Shown in pieces: positions 16,348 through 24,564 of a DNA stretch of 64,000 bases (within the stretch, counting starts at the first letter, position 1; each line of letters starts with the position of its first letter). Location of the stretch: the NCBI RefSeq assembly GCF_028737265.1, contig NZ_JAQZAK010000005.1, positions 124,001-188,000 of the forward strand. The letters run 5' to 3'. The notes beneath the pieces were generated by a model. That model was not told the origin of the DNA and ran no database searches. It saw only the letters and a list, made by a program, of their open reading frames with translations. Source of the DNA: Actinomycetospora callitridis. Lineage in GTDB: Bacteria; Actinomycetota; Actinomycetes; Mycobacteriales; Pseudonocardiaceae. A program made the translations under genes and the position numbers.

Positions 16348-18393
16348 GTGACGGCGAGGGCGGACGCGGCGGTCGCACCGGCGGTGGCTCACCCGGGGCC
16401 CCGCTACAAGTGGATCGCGCTGACCAACACCACGCTCGGCGTGCTGATCGTCACGATCAACATGTCGATCCTGCTCATCGCGCTCCCGGACATCTTCCGC
16501 GGCATCGCGCTCGACCCGCTGCGGCCCGAGAACATCAGCTACCTGCTCTGGCTGATCATGGGATACCTGGTGGTGACGGCCGTCCTCGTCGTCACCTTCG
16601 GACGCGTCGGCGACATGTTCGGCCGCACCCGGATGTACACCCTCGGGTTCGCGGTGTTCACCGTGTTCTCGATCCTGCTGGCCGTGACGTGGCTCAAGGG
16701 CGACGCGGGCGCGATCTGGCTGATCTCCATGCGCGTCCTGCAGGGGATCGGCGGCGCGCTGCTGCTCGCGAACTCCACGGCGATCCTCACCGACGCGTTC
16801 CCGACCCACCAGCGCGGCCTCGCGCTCGGCATCAACTCGATCGCCGCCATCGCCGGGTCGTTCCTCGGACTGATCATCGGCGGGGTGCTGGCCCCGGTGG
16901 CCTGGCACCTCGTCTTCGTCGTCTCGGTGCCCATCGGCGTCGGCGGCACGATCTGGGCCTGGGCCAAGCTCCGGGAGACCAGCGAGCGCCACGAGGGCCG
17001 CATCGACTGGTGGGGCAACGTCACCTTCGCCGTCGGCCTCGTCGCGGTGCTGATGGGCATCACCTACGGCATCCAGCCCTACGGCGGGCACGTCATGGGG
17101 TGGACGAGCCCGACGGTCCTCGTCTGTCTCATCGGCGGCGTCGTCGTCCTGGCGGTCTTCGTGGCGATCGAGCGGCGCGTCCCGCACCCGATGTTCCACC
17201 TGTCGCTGTTCGGCATCCGGTCGTTCACGGCCGGGAACATCGCGAACCTGCTCTCCGCGCTCGGGCGCGGTGGCCTGCAGTTCATCCTGATCATCTGGCT
17301 GCAGGGCATCTGGCTGCCGCGTCACGGCTACGACTACGAGTCGACGCCGCTGTGGGCCGGCATCTACATGGTCCCGCTGACCATCGGCTTCCTGGTCGCG
17401 GGACCGCTCTCCGGCGTGCTCTCCGACCGGCACGGCGCCCGCTGGTACGCCGCGGGCGGCATGCTCGTCGCCGCCGTGAGCTTCCTGCTCATGGGGTTCC
17501 TGCCGGTCGACTTCCCGTACTACCTGTTCGCGATCCTGCTCGCGGTCAACGGGCTCGCCATGGGCCTGTTCTCGTCGCCGAACCGTGCCTCGATCATGAA
17601 CAGCGTCCCCGCCCGCCAGCGCGGCGCGGCCGCGGGCATGACGGCGACGTTCCAGAACGGCGCCACCGTCCTCTCGATCGGCATCTTCTTCTCGATGCTG
17701 ATCCTGGGGCTCGCCTCGACGCTGCCCGCGGCGCTGTTCCACGGGCTGACCGGGCAGGGCGTGCCCGCCGACGTCGCGGGCCGCATCGCCGAGCTCCCGC
17801 CGGTGAGCACGCTGTTCGCCGCCCTGCTCGGCTACAACCCGATCGAGACCCTGCTCGGCCCCGGCGTGCTGTCCCAGGTCGGGCCGCAGCAGGCGGGGTT
17901 CCTCACCGGTCGCAGCTTCTTCCCGGAGCTGATCTCCGGCCCCTTCGCCGACGGGCTGTTCCTGGCGCTCGGCTTCGCGGCGGTCTGCTGCCTCGTCGCC
18001 GCGATCGCGTCGCTGTTCGACAGCGCGAAGCCGTCGGTGCGAGAGGCCGGTGGGGTCGAGATGGCGCCCGGCGAGGCGCTGGGGGAGGACCGGAGCGACC
18101 CCGGGCCTGGGGCGCGCCCCGTCGCCGTGGCGGGCCGCATCCTCGCGCCCGACGAGGCGCCCGCCGCGGCCGTGCTGACGCTCGTCGACGCCCACGGATA
18201 CGAGGCCGACCGCGCGGAGACCGACGACGAGGGCCGCTTCGCGCTCAGTGCCGGCGGGCGCTCCGGGGACTACCTGGTGATCGCGACGCCCCGCGGGCGC
18301 GGTGCGGCCGCGCCGTCGGCCACCCGGGTCACGGTCGACGGGTCGCCGGTGCACGTCGACGTCGTGCTGCGGGAGCGTGCGGCCGTGCGCTGA
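16348..18393 (+). CDS. MFS transporter (DHA2-like) with C-terminal carboxypeptidase-regulatory-like domain
   Basis: A 681-residue protein. Residues about 20-560 hold the major-facilitator core with some 14 membrane segments, the Gly-Arg-Val-Gly-Asp-Met-Phe-Gly-Arg motif A in the first loop and a Pro-Ile-Gly-Val-Gly motif. About 30 linker residues follow, then an 85-residue beta-sandwich domain from about 595 to the end: Gly-Arg-Ile-Leu-Ala-Pro, Leu-Thr-Leu-Val-Asp, Asp-Glu-Gly-Arg-Phe, Gly-Asp-Tyr-Leu-Val-Ile and Val-Thr-Val-Asp-Gly-Ser-Pro-Val. A 14-helix fold places this tail in the cytoplasm (inference). The same domain subtype occurs in the next gene, in the stand-alone protein ending this cluster, and in the second MFS pump at 34.4 kb. 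GTG start with GGTGGAGG upstream. Substrate unknown. Confidence 0.88.
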   Translation: MTARADAAVAPAVAHPGPRYKWIALTNTTLGVLIVTINMSILLIALPDIFRGIALDPLRPENISYLLWLIMGYLVVTAVLVVTFGRVGDMFGRTRMYTLGFAVFTVFSILLAVTWLKGDAGAIWLISMRVLQGIGGALLLANSTAILTDAFPTHQRGLALGINSIAAIAGSFLGLIIGGVLAPVAWHLVFVVSVPIGVGGTIWAWAKLRETSERHEGRIDWWGNVTFAVGLVAVLMGITYGIQPYGGHVMGWTSPTVLVCLIGGVVVLAVFVAIERRVPHPMFHLSLFGIRSFTAGNIANLLSALGRGGLQFILIIWLQGIWLPRHGYDYESTPLWAGIYMVPLTIGFLVAGPLSGVLSDRHGARWYAAGGMLVAAVSFLLMGFLPVDFPYYLFAILLAVNGLAMGLFSSPNRASIMNSVPARQRGAAAGMTATFQNGATVLSIGIFFSMLILGLASTLPAALFHGLTGQGVPADVAGRIAELPPVSTLFAALLGYNPIETLLGPGVLSQVGPQQAGFLTGRSFFPELISGPFADGLFLALGFAAVCCLVAAIASLFDSAKPSVREAGGVEMAPGEALGEDRSDPGPGARPVAVAGRILAPDEAPAAAVLTLVDAHGYEADRAETDDEGRFALSAGGRSGDYLVIATPRGRGAAAPSATRVTVDGSPVHVDVVLRERAAVR

Positions 18394-18477
18394 GCCACGC
18401 TGGGCCGGTCGTCCGAGCAGCCTCACACGAACGCCGCACGTCAGTCATGAGTTCGTCAAGAACCGCTGACAGCGTCG

Positions 18478-19581
18478 GTGTGCGTGACCGGCTTCGACGA
18501 ACCAGAGCGACGGCCCCGGACCCTGAGTGCCGTGACCGTGATGCTCACGGCCGCGGCGGGCGCGATCGACGTCGTGACCTACTTCGCCTTCAACCAGGTC
18601 TTCGCCTCGACGATGACCGGCAACCTCGTGATGCTCGGGCTGGGCCTCGGGCAGGGCGACGTCGCCCAGATCGTCGACAACATCTGCGCGATCGGCGGCT
18701 ACTGCGGCGGCCTGATCGCGGGCACGGTCGTCTGCGGGCTGGCGATGCGTCGCTGGCCGTGGCGCAACGCCGTCGGCGCGACGCTGACGTTCGAGCTCGC
18801 GCTACTCCTGCTGCTCGGCGGGTTCTGGTACGGGGTCGACGAGGAGGGCCCGCTCGTCCAGTGGAAGGTCGTCGTCCTGGTCGTCGGCTCCGGGCTGGCG
18901 ATGGGCGTCCAGGCGGCGGCCGTGCGCTACGTCGGCCCGGCCGGGACCCCGACGAGCTTCATGTCCGGGACGATCACCAACTGGGTCTCGAGCCTCGTCG
19001 AGCTGCACAAGCCGTTCACGTGGAACTGGAACTCCCCGCTGCGCCTGCTCGCCGTGATCGCCGCCGCGGGCGGCAACGCCGTGGTCCAGCGCTTCGCCCC
19101 CGACTGGTCGTTCGTGGCGCCCGTGGCGCTCGTCCTGGTCGCGATCGTGCTCATGGCCGTCGTGACCCGGGCCAACAGCGGCGGGCTCACCGCCGGCGAG
19201 CCGCAGTTCGCCCCGGACCCGCGCGAGGAGGTCCCGGACGCCGACGCCCGCGAGGAGACCGACGAGGAGGCGGGCGTGTCGGCGGGCCCCGTGCACGGCC
19301 GCGTCCTCGGGCTCGACGGCGGCGCCCGCCCGGCGGTGCTGACGCTGGTCTCCGACGGCGGCGAGCAGGTGGGGCGCGTGCACACCGAGGTCGACGGCAC
19401 CTATCAGCTCGACCCGCCGGGGTCCGGTGACTTCATGCTCGTCTGCACCCCGCACCGCATGGGGGGACGGGCCGCCCGGCCCCGCGCCGTGCTGATCTCG
19501 GTCGACGGCCGCCCGGTCGTGCACGACCTCGTGCTCGGCGCGGCGCCGGGCGAGAGCGACCACGAGCCGGTGCCGACCTGA
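18478..19581 (+). CDS. DUF1275 (YoaK-like) membrane protein with C-terminal regulatory-like beta-sandwich domain
   Basis: A 367-residue protein. The first 230 residues are DUF1275: Ala-Ile-Asp-Val-Val-Thr-Tyr, Phe-Ala-Ser-Thr-Met-Thr-Gly-Asn-Leu-Val and Thr-Ser-Phe-Met-Ser-Gly-Thr-Ile-Thr-Asn in about six or seven helices. An acidic linker (about 235-275) leads to a domain of the same subtype as in the MFS protein upstream, with Gly-Asp-Phe-Met-Leu-Val-Cys-Thr-Pro and Ile-Ser-Val-Asp-Gly-Arg-Pro-Val. DUF1275 has no firm biochemical role. The tail is unusual for the family. GTG start at the first codon; a second GTG two codons later is equally possible. Confidence 0.85.
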   Translation: MCVTGFDEPERRPRTLSAVTVMLTAAAGAIDVVTYFAFNQVFASTMTGNLVMLGLGLGQGDVAQIVDNICAIGGYCGGLIAGTVVCGLAMRRWPWRNAVGATLTFELALLLLLGGFWYGVDEEGPLVQWKVVVLVVGSGLAMGVQAAAVRYVGPAGTPTSFMSGTITNWVSSLVELHKPFTWNWNSPLRLLAVIAAAGGNAVVQRFAPDWSFVAPVALVLVAIVLMAVVTRANSGGLTAGEPQFAPDPREEVPDADAREETDEEAGVSAGPVHGRVLGLDGGARPAVLTLVSDGGEQVGRVHTEVDGTYQLDPPGSGDFMLVCTPHRMGGRAARPRAVLISVDGRPVVHDLVLGAAPGESDHEPVPT

Positions 19582-19605
19582 CCGGGGCGCCGAGCGATCC
19601 CCGGT
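19581..19605. terminator. Hairpin between convergent DUF1275 and YceI genes
   Basis: Perfect 7-bp arms ACCGGGG/CCCCGGT around an 11-base loop in the 33-bp gap between the two stop codons. There is no T-run, so it is a weak or rho-assisted bidirectional terminator at best. Confidence 0.45.
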
Positions 19606-19614
19606 GACCGCAGG

Positions 19615-20457
19615 TCAGGACGTGCGCACGGCTTCGATGTCGATCTCGATGCGCAGGGTGCGGCCGACGGCGAAGATGCCGGCGATCACCGACTGGTTCC
19701 AGCGGATGTCGAAGTCGTCGCGCGAGAGCTGGGTGGTCGCGCTGAAGCCCGCGCGCTCGCCGCCCCCGAGGTCCGGCCCGGAGCCGTGGTAGACGACGTC
19801 GAGGGCGACGGTGTTGCGCACGCCCTTGAGCACCAGGTCGCCGGTCATCGTCCAGTGGTCGGGGCTCTGCGCGGTGATCGCGGTCGAGGAGAACTCGATG
19901 CGCGGGAACGCGAGGACGTCGAGGAAGTCGCCGGCGCGCAGGTGCTGGTCGCGGGTGTCGTCGTCGGTGTCGACGCTCGCCGGGTCGATGGCGGCGTGCA
20001 CCCGCGTCCCCGCGAGGTCGGCGCCCATCTCGATCGCCCCGGAGAAGCTCCGCAGGCGCCCGTGGACCTTGGTGATGCCCAGGTGGAACGCCGATGCGGC
20101 GATGCGCGAGTGGACGGGGTCGATCTCCCAACGGCCCGGGGCGGGCAGGCTCAGCGCACCCGAGCGCGTCAGGACCACGCGGCCCAGGTCGCCCGGCGCG
20201 GACAGCGGACGCGCCGCGGGGGAGTGCCCGACCGCCGAGGTGATCACGGTGGCGGGCCCCTCGGGCAGGCCCTCGACCTCGAACGTGCCGTCCCCGCGCA
20301 CCGACGTGCCGCCGACCTGGGTACCGGATGCGTCGATCACCGTGACGACGGCGAACGGCACGGGCCACCCGTCGCTCGTCACCGCCAGACCGCGGATCCG
20401 CCCGTCGCCCCGGGGTGCGCCGGAGGTCGTCGGGGCCGTGCGCTCCCCGGCGCTCAC
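19615..20457 (-). CDS. YceI-family lipid-binding protein with N-terminal beta-sandwich domain, no signal peptide
   Basis: A 280-residue protein. Residues about 18-98 form a carboxypeptidase-regulatory-like domain (Pro-Val-Pro-Phe-Ala-Val-Val-Thr-Val-Ile-Asp and Gly-Asp-Gly-Thr-Phe-Glu-Val-Glu-Gly-Leu). Residues about 105-278 are YceI: Trp-Glu-Ile-Asp-Pro-Val-His-Ser, Gly-Asp-Phe-Leu-Asp-Val and Phe-Pro-Arg-Ile-Glu-Phe. YceI lipocalin-like barrels bind isoprenoid or fatty chains and are usually exported; here the N-terminus is polar with no signal, so the protein appears cytoplasmic. Its start overlaps the upstream stop as GTGA, so it is translationally coupled to the triple-domain protein. 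Confidence 0.88.
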   Translation of the reverse strand: MSAGERTAPTTSGAPRGDGRIRGLAVTSDGWPVPFAVVTVIDASGTQVGGTSVRGDGTFEVEGLPEGPATVITSAVGHSPAARPLSAPGDLGRVVLTRSGALSLPAPGRWEIDPVHSRIAASAFHLGITKVHGRLRSFSGAIEMGADLAGTRVHAAIDPASVDTDDDTRDQHLRAGDFLDVLAFPRIEFSSTAITAQSPDHWTMTGDLVLKGVRNTVALDVVYHGSGPDLGGGERAGFSATTQLSRDDFDIRWNQSVIAGIFAVGRTLRIEIDIEAVRTS

Positions 20458-21395
20458 CGCAGCTCGCCGCCCGACGGGCTGTCGGTCCGCGGAGTCTCGG
20501 TGCCGTCGTCGGTCTCGAGGTGGTGGCCGTGGCGCCCGCCGCCGTCGCCGTTGCCCGCGGCCGCCCCGTCGTCACCGAGCGGCGCGTCGGGGCGCGCCGG
20601 CGTCCCCTCGACGGCCGGCGGCACGAGGCTGAGCACCACGTCGGAGGGGTGGCCCGGTCCAATCTCGATCTCCGAGGCGACGGGGGCGTAGCCGCTCGCG
20701 GTGATCGTGTAGACGCCGTGGGCGACGTCGTCGAAGCGGAACGAGCCGTCCTCGCCGGTGACGCGCGAGCCGACGACGTGGCCGTCCTCGCTGACCAGCG
20801 TGGCCAGGGCCTCGGCGACGGGGCGCCCCGCGCCCGCCGAGCGGACGGTGCCGGAGAGCTGGGTGCGGGTGGCCAGCGCGACGTCGTGGGTCACGTGGCC
20901 CTCGCCGGGGACGCGGACGGTCTCGGCGACCGGCGCGAGGCGCGGCGCCGCGGCGGTGAGCGTGTAGGTGCCCTCGGTGAGGTCGGAGAAGCGGTAGCCG
21001 CCGTCGGTGCCCGAGCGGGTCACGGCGACGACGGTGCCGCGCACGTCGGTGAGAGTGAGCACCACGTCGTCCCAGCCGCTCACGCCGGTGCCGTTGCCGT
21101 TGGTCCCCGCCCCGTGCCGCACCCCGACGGTGCCGCCGAGCGAGGCCCCGCCACCGGTCAGCCCGACGTCGTGGCGCAGCGGACGGTCGGCGACGGCGAC
21201 CAGCGAGGCGTGCGGCTGGTGGGTCGACGACGCGCAGATGACCAGGTAGGTCCCGCCGGTCGGCGGCACGAGCTGGAAGTGCCCGCCCTCGTCCGCGGCG
21301 GCGCGGTCGAGCTGGTCACCGGAGAGGTCGCACAGCGTCAGCGCGGCGCCGGGCACCGGGGCACCGTCGCTCCGCGTCACCCGACCGAAGATCAT
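20454..21395 (-). CDS. Stand-alone protein of three carboxypeptidase-regulatory-like domains
   Basis: A 313-residue protein that begins directly with a beta-sandwich domain (Met-Ile-Phe-Gly-Arg-Val) and has no signal peptide or membrane segment. Three domains run at about 1-85, 86-170 and 172-255, each with the pattern Gly-x-Val...Gly-x-x-x-Pro, Leu-x-Asp, Gly-x-Phe/Tyr-x-x-x-x-x-x-x-Gly-x-Tyr-x-Leu/Ile. Domain 1 shares the Val-x-Val-x-x-x-Pro-Leu-x-x-Asp-Val ending with the transporter tails. A His/Gly/Asp-rich tail (from about 270) has His-Gly-His-His and may bind metal. First gene of a two-gene operon with YceI; the ATG has AGGAA upstream, so the longer frame to 21533 was not used. Confidence 0.8.
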   Translation of the reverse strand: MIFGRVTRSDGAPVPGAALTLCDLSGDQLDRAAADEGGHFQLVPPTGGTYLVICASSTHQPHASLVAVADRPLRHDVGLTGGGASLGGTVGVRHGAGTNGNGTGVSGWDDVVLTLTDVRGTVVAVTRSGTDGGYRFSDLTEGTYTLTAAAPRLAPVAETVRVPGEGHVTHDVALATRTQLSGTVRSAGAGRPVAEALATLVSEDGHVVGSRVTGEDGSFRFDDVAHGVYTITASGYAPVASEIEIGPGHPSDVVLSLVPPAVEGTPARPDAPLGDDGAAAGNGDGGGRHGHHLETDDGTETPRTDSPSGGELR

Positions 21396-21510
21396 GATCG
21401 GTTCCTGTCCGTCCACCGACGTCCACCTCTCTCGACACGGTCCGGCCGCGTCCCATCGTCCACCGGCCGCACCGCGCCCGCCGCGAGCGAGCACGACCGT
21501 GGGGTCCATT

Positions 21511-21529
21511 TGCTTGGATAGTACAAGCA
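21511..21529. promoter_or_regulatory. Perfect inverted repeat TGCTTG-N7-CAAGCA
   Basis: This sits in the 200-bp divergent gap between the triple-domain/YceI operon and the acyl-CoA dehydrogenase gene. The core GCTTG-N7-CAAGC, including spacer length, equals the repeat overlapping the SRPBCC start at 1092-1108. It is a good operator candidate; the binding protein is unknown, though HxlR at 0.6-1.0 kb is a candidate by motif sharing. Confidence 0.5.
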
Positions 21530-21595
21530 TCATCTCGCCACGGCCCGGCAGTGATCAGTGGCGTGGCCCCGGCGGGGCGGGCCACGCTGGAGGGC

Positions 21596-22840
21596 ATGCC
21601 CGAGCTCCCGTCCGACTTCCCCGCCCTGCCGCGGCCCGCGCTCGACCTCGCTCCGGACCGGGACGCGGTGGCCGACTTCTTCGACTACGCGGACCTGCTC
21701 ACCGACGACGAGACCGCGACGCTGCGGCGCCTGCGCTCCTACCTCGGCGAGGACGTCGCTCCGCTGGTCGAGAACGCCTGGGAGCGCGCCGAGTTCCCGA
21801 TGCCGCTGGTCAAGGGCTTCGCCGACCTCGACCTCGCGGGGCTGCCCTACGGGCTCGGCGCGGGCCGGACCGAGCCCGCCCGTCGCCTGTTCCTCGGCTT
21901 CCTGCACGCGGAGATCGCGCGGGTCGACCCGTCGGTGAACAGCTTCTTCGGCATCCACACCGGCCTCGCGATGGGCTCGGTGCACGCCGGCGGCACGGAG
22001 GAGCAGCGGCAGCGCTGGCTGCCCTCGATGGCGAGGATGGAGACGATCGGTGCGTTCGGGCTCACCGAGCCGGACGGGGGGTCCGACGTCGCGGGCGGCA
22101 TGCGGACCACCGCCCGCCGCGACGGGGACGAGTGGGTGCTCGACGGCGACAAGCGCTGGATCGGCAACGCGACCTTCGCCGACATCGTGGTCGTCTGGGC
22201 GCGCGACCTCGAGACGAACGAGGTGCGCGGGTTCGTCGTCCCCCGCGACACCGAGGGCATGACGATCGCCAAGATCGAGGGCAAGACGGCGCTGCGCATC
22301 GTCCAGAACGCCGACATCGCGCTGCGCGGCGTCCGGGTGCCCGACGACCACCGTCTCTCCGGCGGCACGGGCACGTTCGACGACGCCGGCGGGGTCCTGC
22401 GGCTCACCCGCGGCAACGCCTCCTGGGGCGCGGTCGGCACGCAGATGGGGGCCTACGAGCTCGCCCTGTCCTACGCGTTGCAGCGCGAGCAGTTCGGCCG
22501 TCCGATCGCGGGGTTCCAGCTCATGCAGGAGCTGCTCGTGCAGATGCTGGGCAACGTCACCGCCTCGCTGGGGATGGCGGTGCGCAACGCCCAGCTCCTC
22601 GACGCCGGCCGGGGCTCCGACGCGCACTCGGCGCTGGCCAAGGAGTTCTGCGCGAGCCGGATGCGCGAGACCGTCGCGTGGGCCCGCCAGCTCGTCGGCG
22701 GCAACGGGGTGATCCTGGGCAACGGCGTCGGACGCTACTTCGCCGACGCCGAGGCGCTGTACTCGTTCGAGGGCACGCGCGAGATGAACACGTTGATCGT
22801 CGGCAAGGCGGTCACCGGCCACAGCGCGTTCGTGCGCTGA
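21596..22840 (+). CDS. Acyl-CoA dehydrogenase, glutaryl-CoA dehydrogenase-like
   Basis: A 414-residue FAD-dependent dehydrogenase. It has Phe-Gly-Leu-Thr-Glu-Pro-Asp-Gly-Gly-Ser-Asp near 160, Lys-Arg-Trp-Ile-Gly-Asn-Ala near 190, and the catalytic Glu392 within Ser-Phe-Glu-Gly-Thr-Arg-Glu-Met-Asn, the position used by glutaryl-CoA and isobutyryl/short-chain dehydrogenases. Residues resembling the glutaryl-CoA group (Gly-Asn-Gly-Val at 376-380) are present, but a decarboxylating activity cannot be claimed from sequence alone. The ATG follows CTGGAGGG; a longer frame from 21551 lacks a ribosome site. Confidence 0.85.
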   Translation: MPELPSDFPALPRPALDLAPDRDAVADFFDYADLLTDDETATLRRLRSYLGEDVAPLVENAWERAEFPMPLVKGFADLDLAGLPYGLGAGRTEPARRLFLGFLHAEIARVDPSVNSFFGIHTGLAMGSVHAGGTEEQRQRWLPSMARMETIGAFGLTEPDGGSDVAGGMRTTARRDGDEWVLDGDKRWIGNATFADIVVVWARDLETNEVRGFVVPRDTEGMTIAKIEGKTALRIVQNADIALRGVRVPDDHRLSGGTGTFDDAGGVLRLTRGNASWGAVGTQMGAYELALSYALQREQFGRPIAGFQLMQELLVQMLGNVTASLGMAVRNAQLLDAGRGSDAHSALAKEFCASRMRETVAWARQLVGGNGVILGNGVGRYFADAEALYSFEGTREMNTLIVGKAVTGHSAFVR

Positions 22841-22922
22841 CCGTCCGGACCGGGTACCTCGCCGCCGTGCCACTCCTCCCCGTGTCACCCCCGTCCGTGT
22901 CGCCCACCTGCGGACGCCGCCG

Positions 22923-23831
22923 GTGACCGCCCACGCGTCCATCGCGGTCGCCCTCGCCTGCTGCTCCGCGCTGGCCTACGCGCTCTCCGCGGCGCTGCAG
23001 CGGCGCGAGACCGGTCGCACCGTCGACGGCTCCACCCGCACCGGCACGGGCGTGCCGTTCTTCGGGGCGCTCCTGCGCCGGCCCTGGTGGTGGGGCGGGG
23101 TGACCGCGATGGTGCTCGGGGCGCTCATCCACGTCGTCGCCCTCGGCTTCGGCTCGATCACCCTCGTCCAGCCGATCGGCGTGACGTCGCTGATCCTGGC
23201 GCTGCCCCTCGACGCCTGGCTCGAGCGTCGCCGCATCCACCGCCGCGAGTGGATCGGCGCCGTGGTGCTCGTCATCGGGCTGGCGGGGCTCTTCGGGCTC
23301 GCCGAGCACCAGCCGTCGGACACCCGCCCCGACGCCGGGATCGTGCTCACGACCCTGCTCGTCGTCCCCCTCCTCGCGCTGCTGGTGGCGGGGGCGAGCG
23401 GGCGCGCGCCGGCCGTGCCGCGGGCCGTCATGCGCGCGGCGGTCTCGGGTCTGTGCGCCGGGGCGACGTCGGGCCTCGTCCGCCTGACCTTCCGGCTGGT
23501 GCAGGACGGCCGGTCGCCGTGGCTCATCGGGGCCGTGCTCGCCGCGGTCGTGGTGCTGCCCGTGGCGTCGATCCTGCTGCTGCAGACCGCCTACCGCGAC
23601 GGGGGGCTCGACGCCGGGCTGTCCACACAGATCACCGCCGACCAGGTCACGGCGATGGCGATCGGCATCGTCGTGCTCGGCGAGCGCTTCGCGCTCGGGC
23701 TGTCGGGCGGGCTCCTCGCCGTGCTGAGCGCGGTGGTCGCCGTCGCGGGGCTCGTCACGCTCATCCGCTCCGGGCCCACCCCGGAGCAGCGCGCGCCCGC
23801 GGCTACGGCAGCACGAGCACCACACCCGTGA
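22923..23831 (+). CDS. DMT-superfamily (EamA/NIPA-like) transporter
   Basis: A 302-residue membrane protein with about nine to ten hydrophobic segments, an Ala-Leu-Gln-Arg-Arg segment after helix 1, and Ile-Thr-Leu-Val-Gln-Pro-Ile-Gly-Val in helix 3, typical of drug/metabolite transporters and of the NIPA magnesium-like branch in Actinobacteria. Substrate not predictable. Its 3' end overlaps the convergent DUF202 gene by 29 bp. Confidence 0.82.
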   Translation: MTAHASIAVALACCSALAYALSAALQRRETGRTVDGSTRTGTGVPFFGALLRRPWWWGGVTAMVLGALIHVVALGFGSITLVQPIGVTSLILALPLDAWLERRRIHRREWIGAVVLVIGLAGLFGLAEHQPSDTRPDAGIVLTTLLVVPLLALLVAGASGRAPAVPRAVMRAAVSGLCAGATSGLVRLTFRLVQDGRSPWLIGAVLAAVVVLPVASILLLQTAYRDGGLDAGLSTQITADQVTAMAIGIVVLGERFALGLSGGLLAVLSAVVAVAGLVTLIRSGPTPEQRAPAATAARAPHP

Positions 23832-24123
23832 CCAGCGCCAACAGGGCCACCGCGCCCCCGAGCAGCGGGACGGCGCGGTCGGCGGCCAGCGGCGAGGGCA
23901 GCGGGGCGCGGCTCAGCAGCCGTGTCCGGTGCCGCCCGTAGACGGCGATCACCACCGCGAGCACGGCCGCGGCCCCGGCCAGCACGAGTGCCTGGCCCGG
24001 CTCGTCGTGGGTGAGCTCCCGGGCCGCGAGCAGCACCGCGTTGGCGCCGACGCCGAGCGACGTCCGGCTCCACGACAGCCCGGTGCGCTCGGCCTGCAGG
24101 CCCCCGTCCGACGGGGAGGTCAC
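23803..24123 (-). CDS. DUF202 membrane protein, second of a pair
   Basis: A 106-residue protein with the DUF202 motif Gly-Leu-Gln-Ala-Glu-Arg-Thr-Gly-Leu-Ser-Trp-Ser-Arg-Thr-Ser near the N-terminus and three helices. It starts at GTG inside the stop of the upstream DUF202 gene (GTGA overlap), so the two are translationally coupled and probably assemble together. No function is established. Confidence 0.85.
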   Translation of the reverse strand: MTSPSDGGLQAERTGLSWSRTSLGVGANAVLLAARELTHDEPGQALVLAGAAAVLAVVIAVYGRHRTRLLSRAPLPSPLAADRAVPLLGGAVALLALVTGVVLVLP

Positions 24124-24497
24124 GCCGCGCCCCGCAGGGCGATCAGCACGAGGCCGAACAGGGCGAGGACGACGAGCCCGCCGGCGAGCACCCACGGCAT
24201 CCGCTGCGTCGGCAGCGGCCGGCCCCGCCGGATCGCGAACTCCACCCCGCGCCAGCGCAGCACCCCGCCCGCGGCGGTGATGACGGCCAGCGCCGCGAGC
24301 AGGCCGCCGACGACGAGCCGCGTGCCGGGGACGGCGAACTCGGGCAGGAGCTGGACGACGGCCACGCCCGCGGCCAGCAGCGAGAGCGACGTCCGCAGCC
24401 ACGCGAGGAAGGTGCGCTCGTTGGCGAGGGTGAAGCGGTAGTCGGGCTCGTGCTCCTCGGTGTCGGTGGCGGTGTCGCTGTCGGGGGCCTGACCCAC
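24120..24497 (-). CDS. YidH/DUF202 membrane protein, first of a pair
   Basis: A 125-residue protein. After a short acidic N-terminus comes Phe-Thr-Leu-Ala-Asn-Glu-Arg-Thr-Phe-Leu-Ala-Trp-Leu-Arg-Thr-Ser, the YidH signature, and three membrane helices. The GTG is preceded by GGAGGGAGG. Paired with the following DUF202 gene, as is common; the pair may be a small inner-membrane complex of unknown role. Confidence 0.88.
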   Translation of the reverse strand: MGQAPDSDTATDTEEHEPDYRFTLANERTFLAWLRTSLSLLAAGVAVVQLLPEFAVPGTRLVVGGLLAALAVITAAGGVLRWRGVEFAIRRGRPLPTQRMPWVLAGGLVVLALFGLVLIALRGAA

Positions 24498-24564
24498 GGA
24501 CCCTCCCTCCGGTGCACGGGCGACGACCTGCGCATCGTGCCGGGTCGGGCGCGCGGGCGCGGGA

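Noticed and set aside
16410..19430. 1006-residue plus-strand frame over the MFS and DUF1275 genes
   Set aside because: Out of frame with both; no hydrophobic periodicity, Arg-rich.
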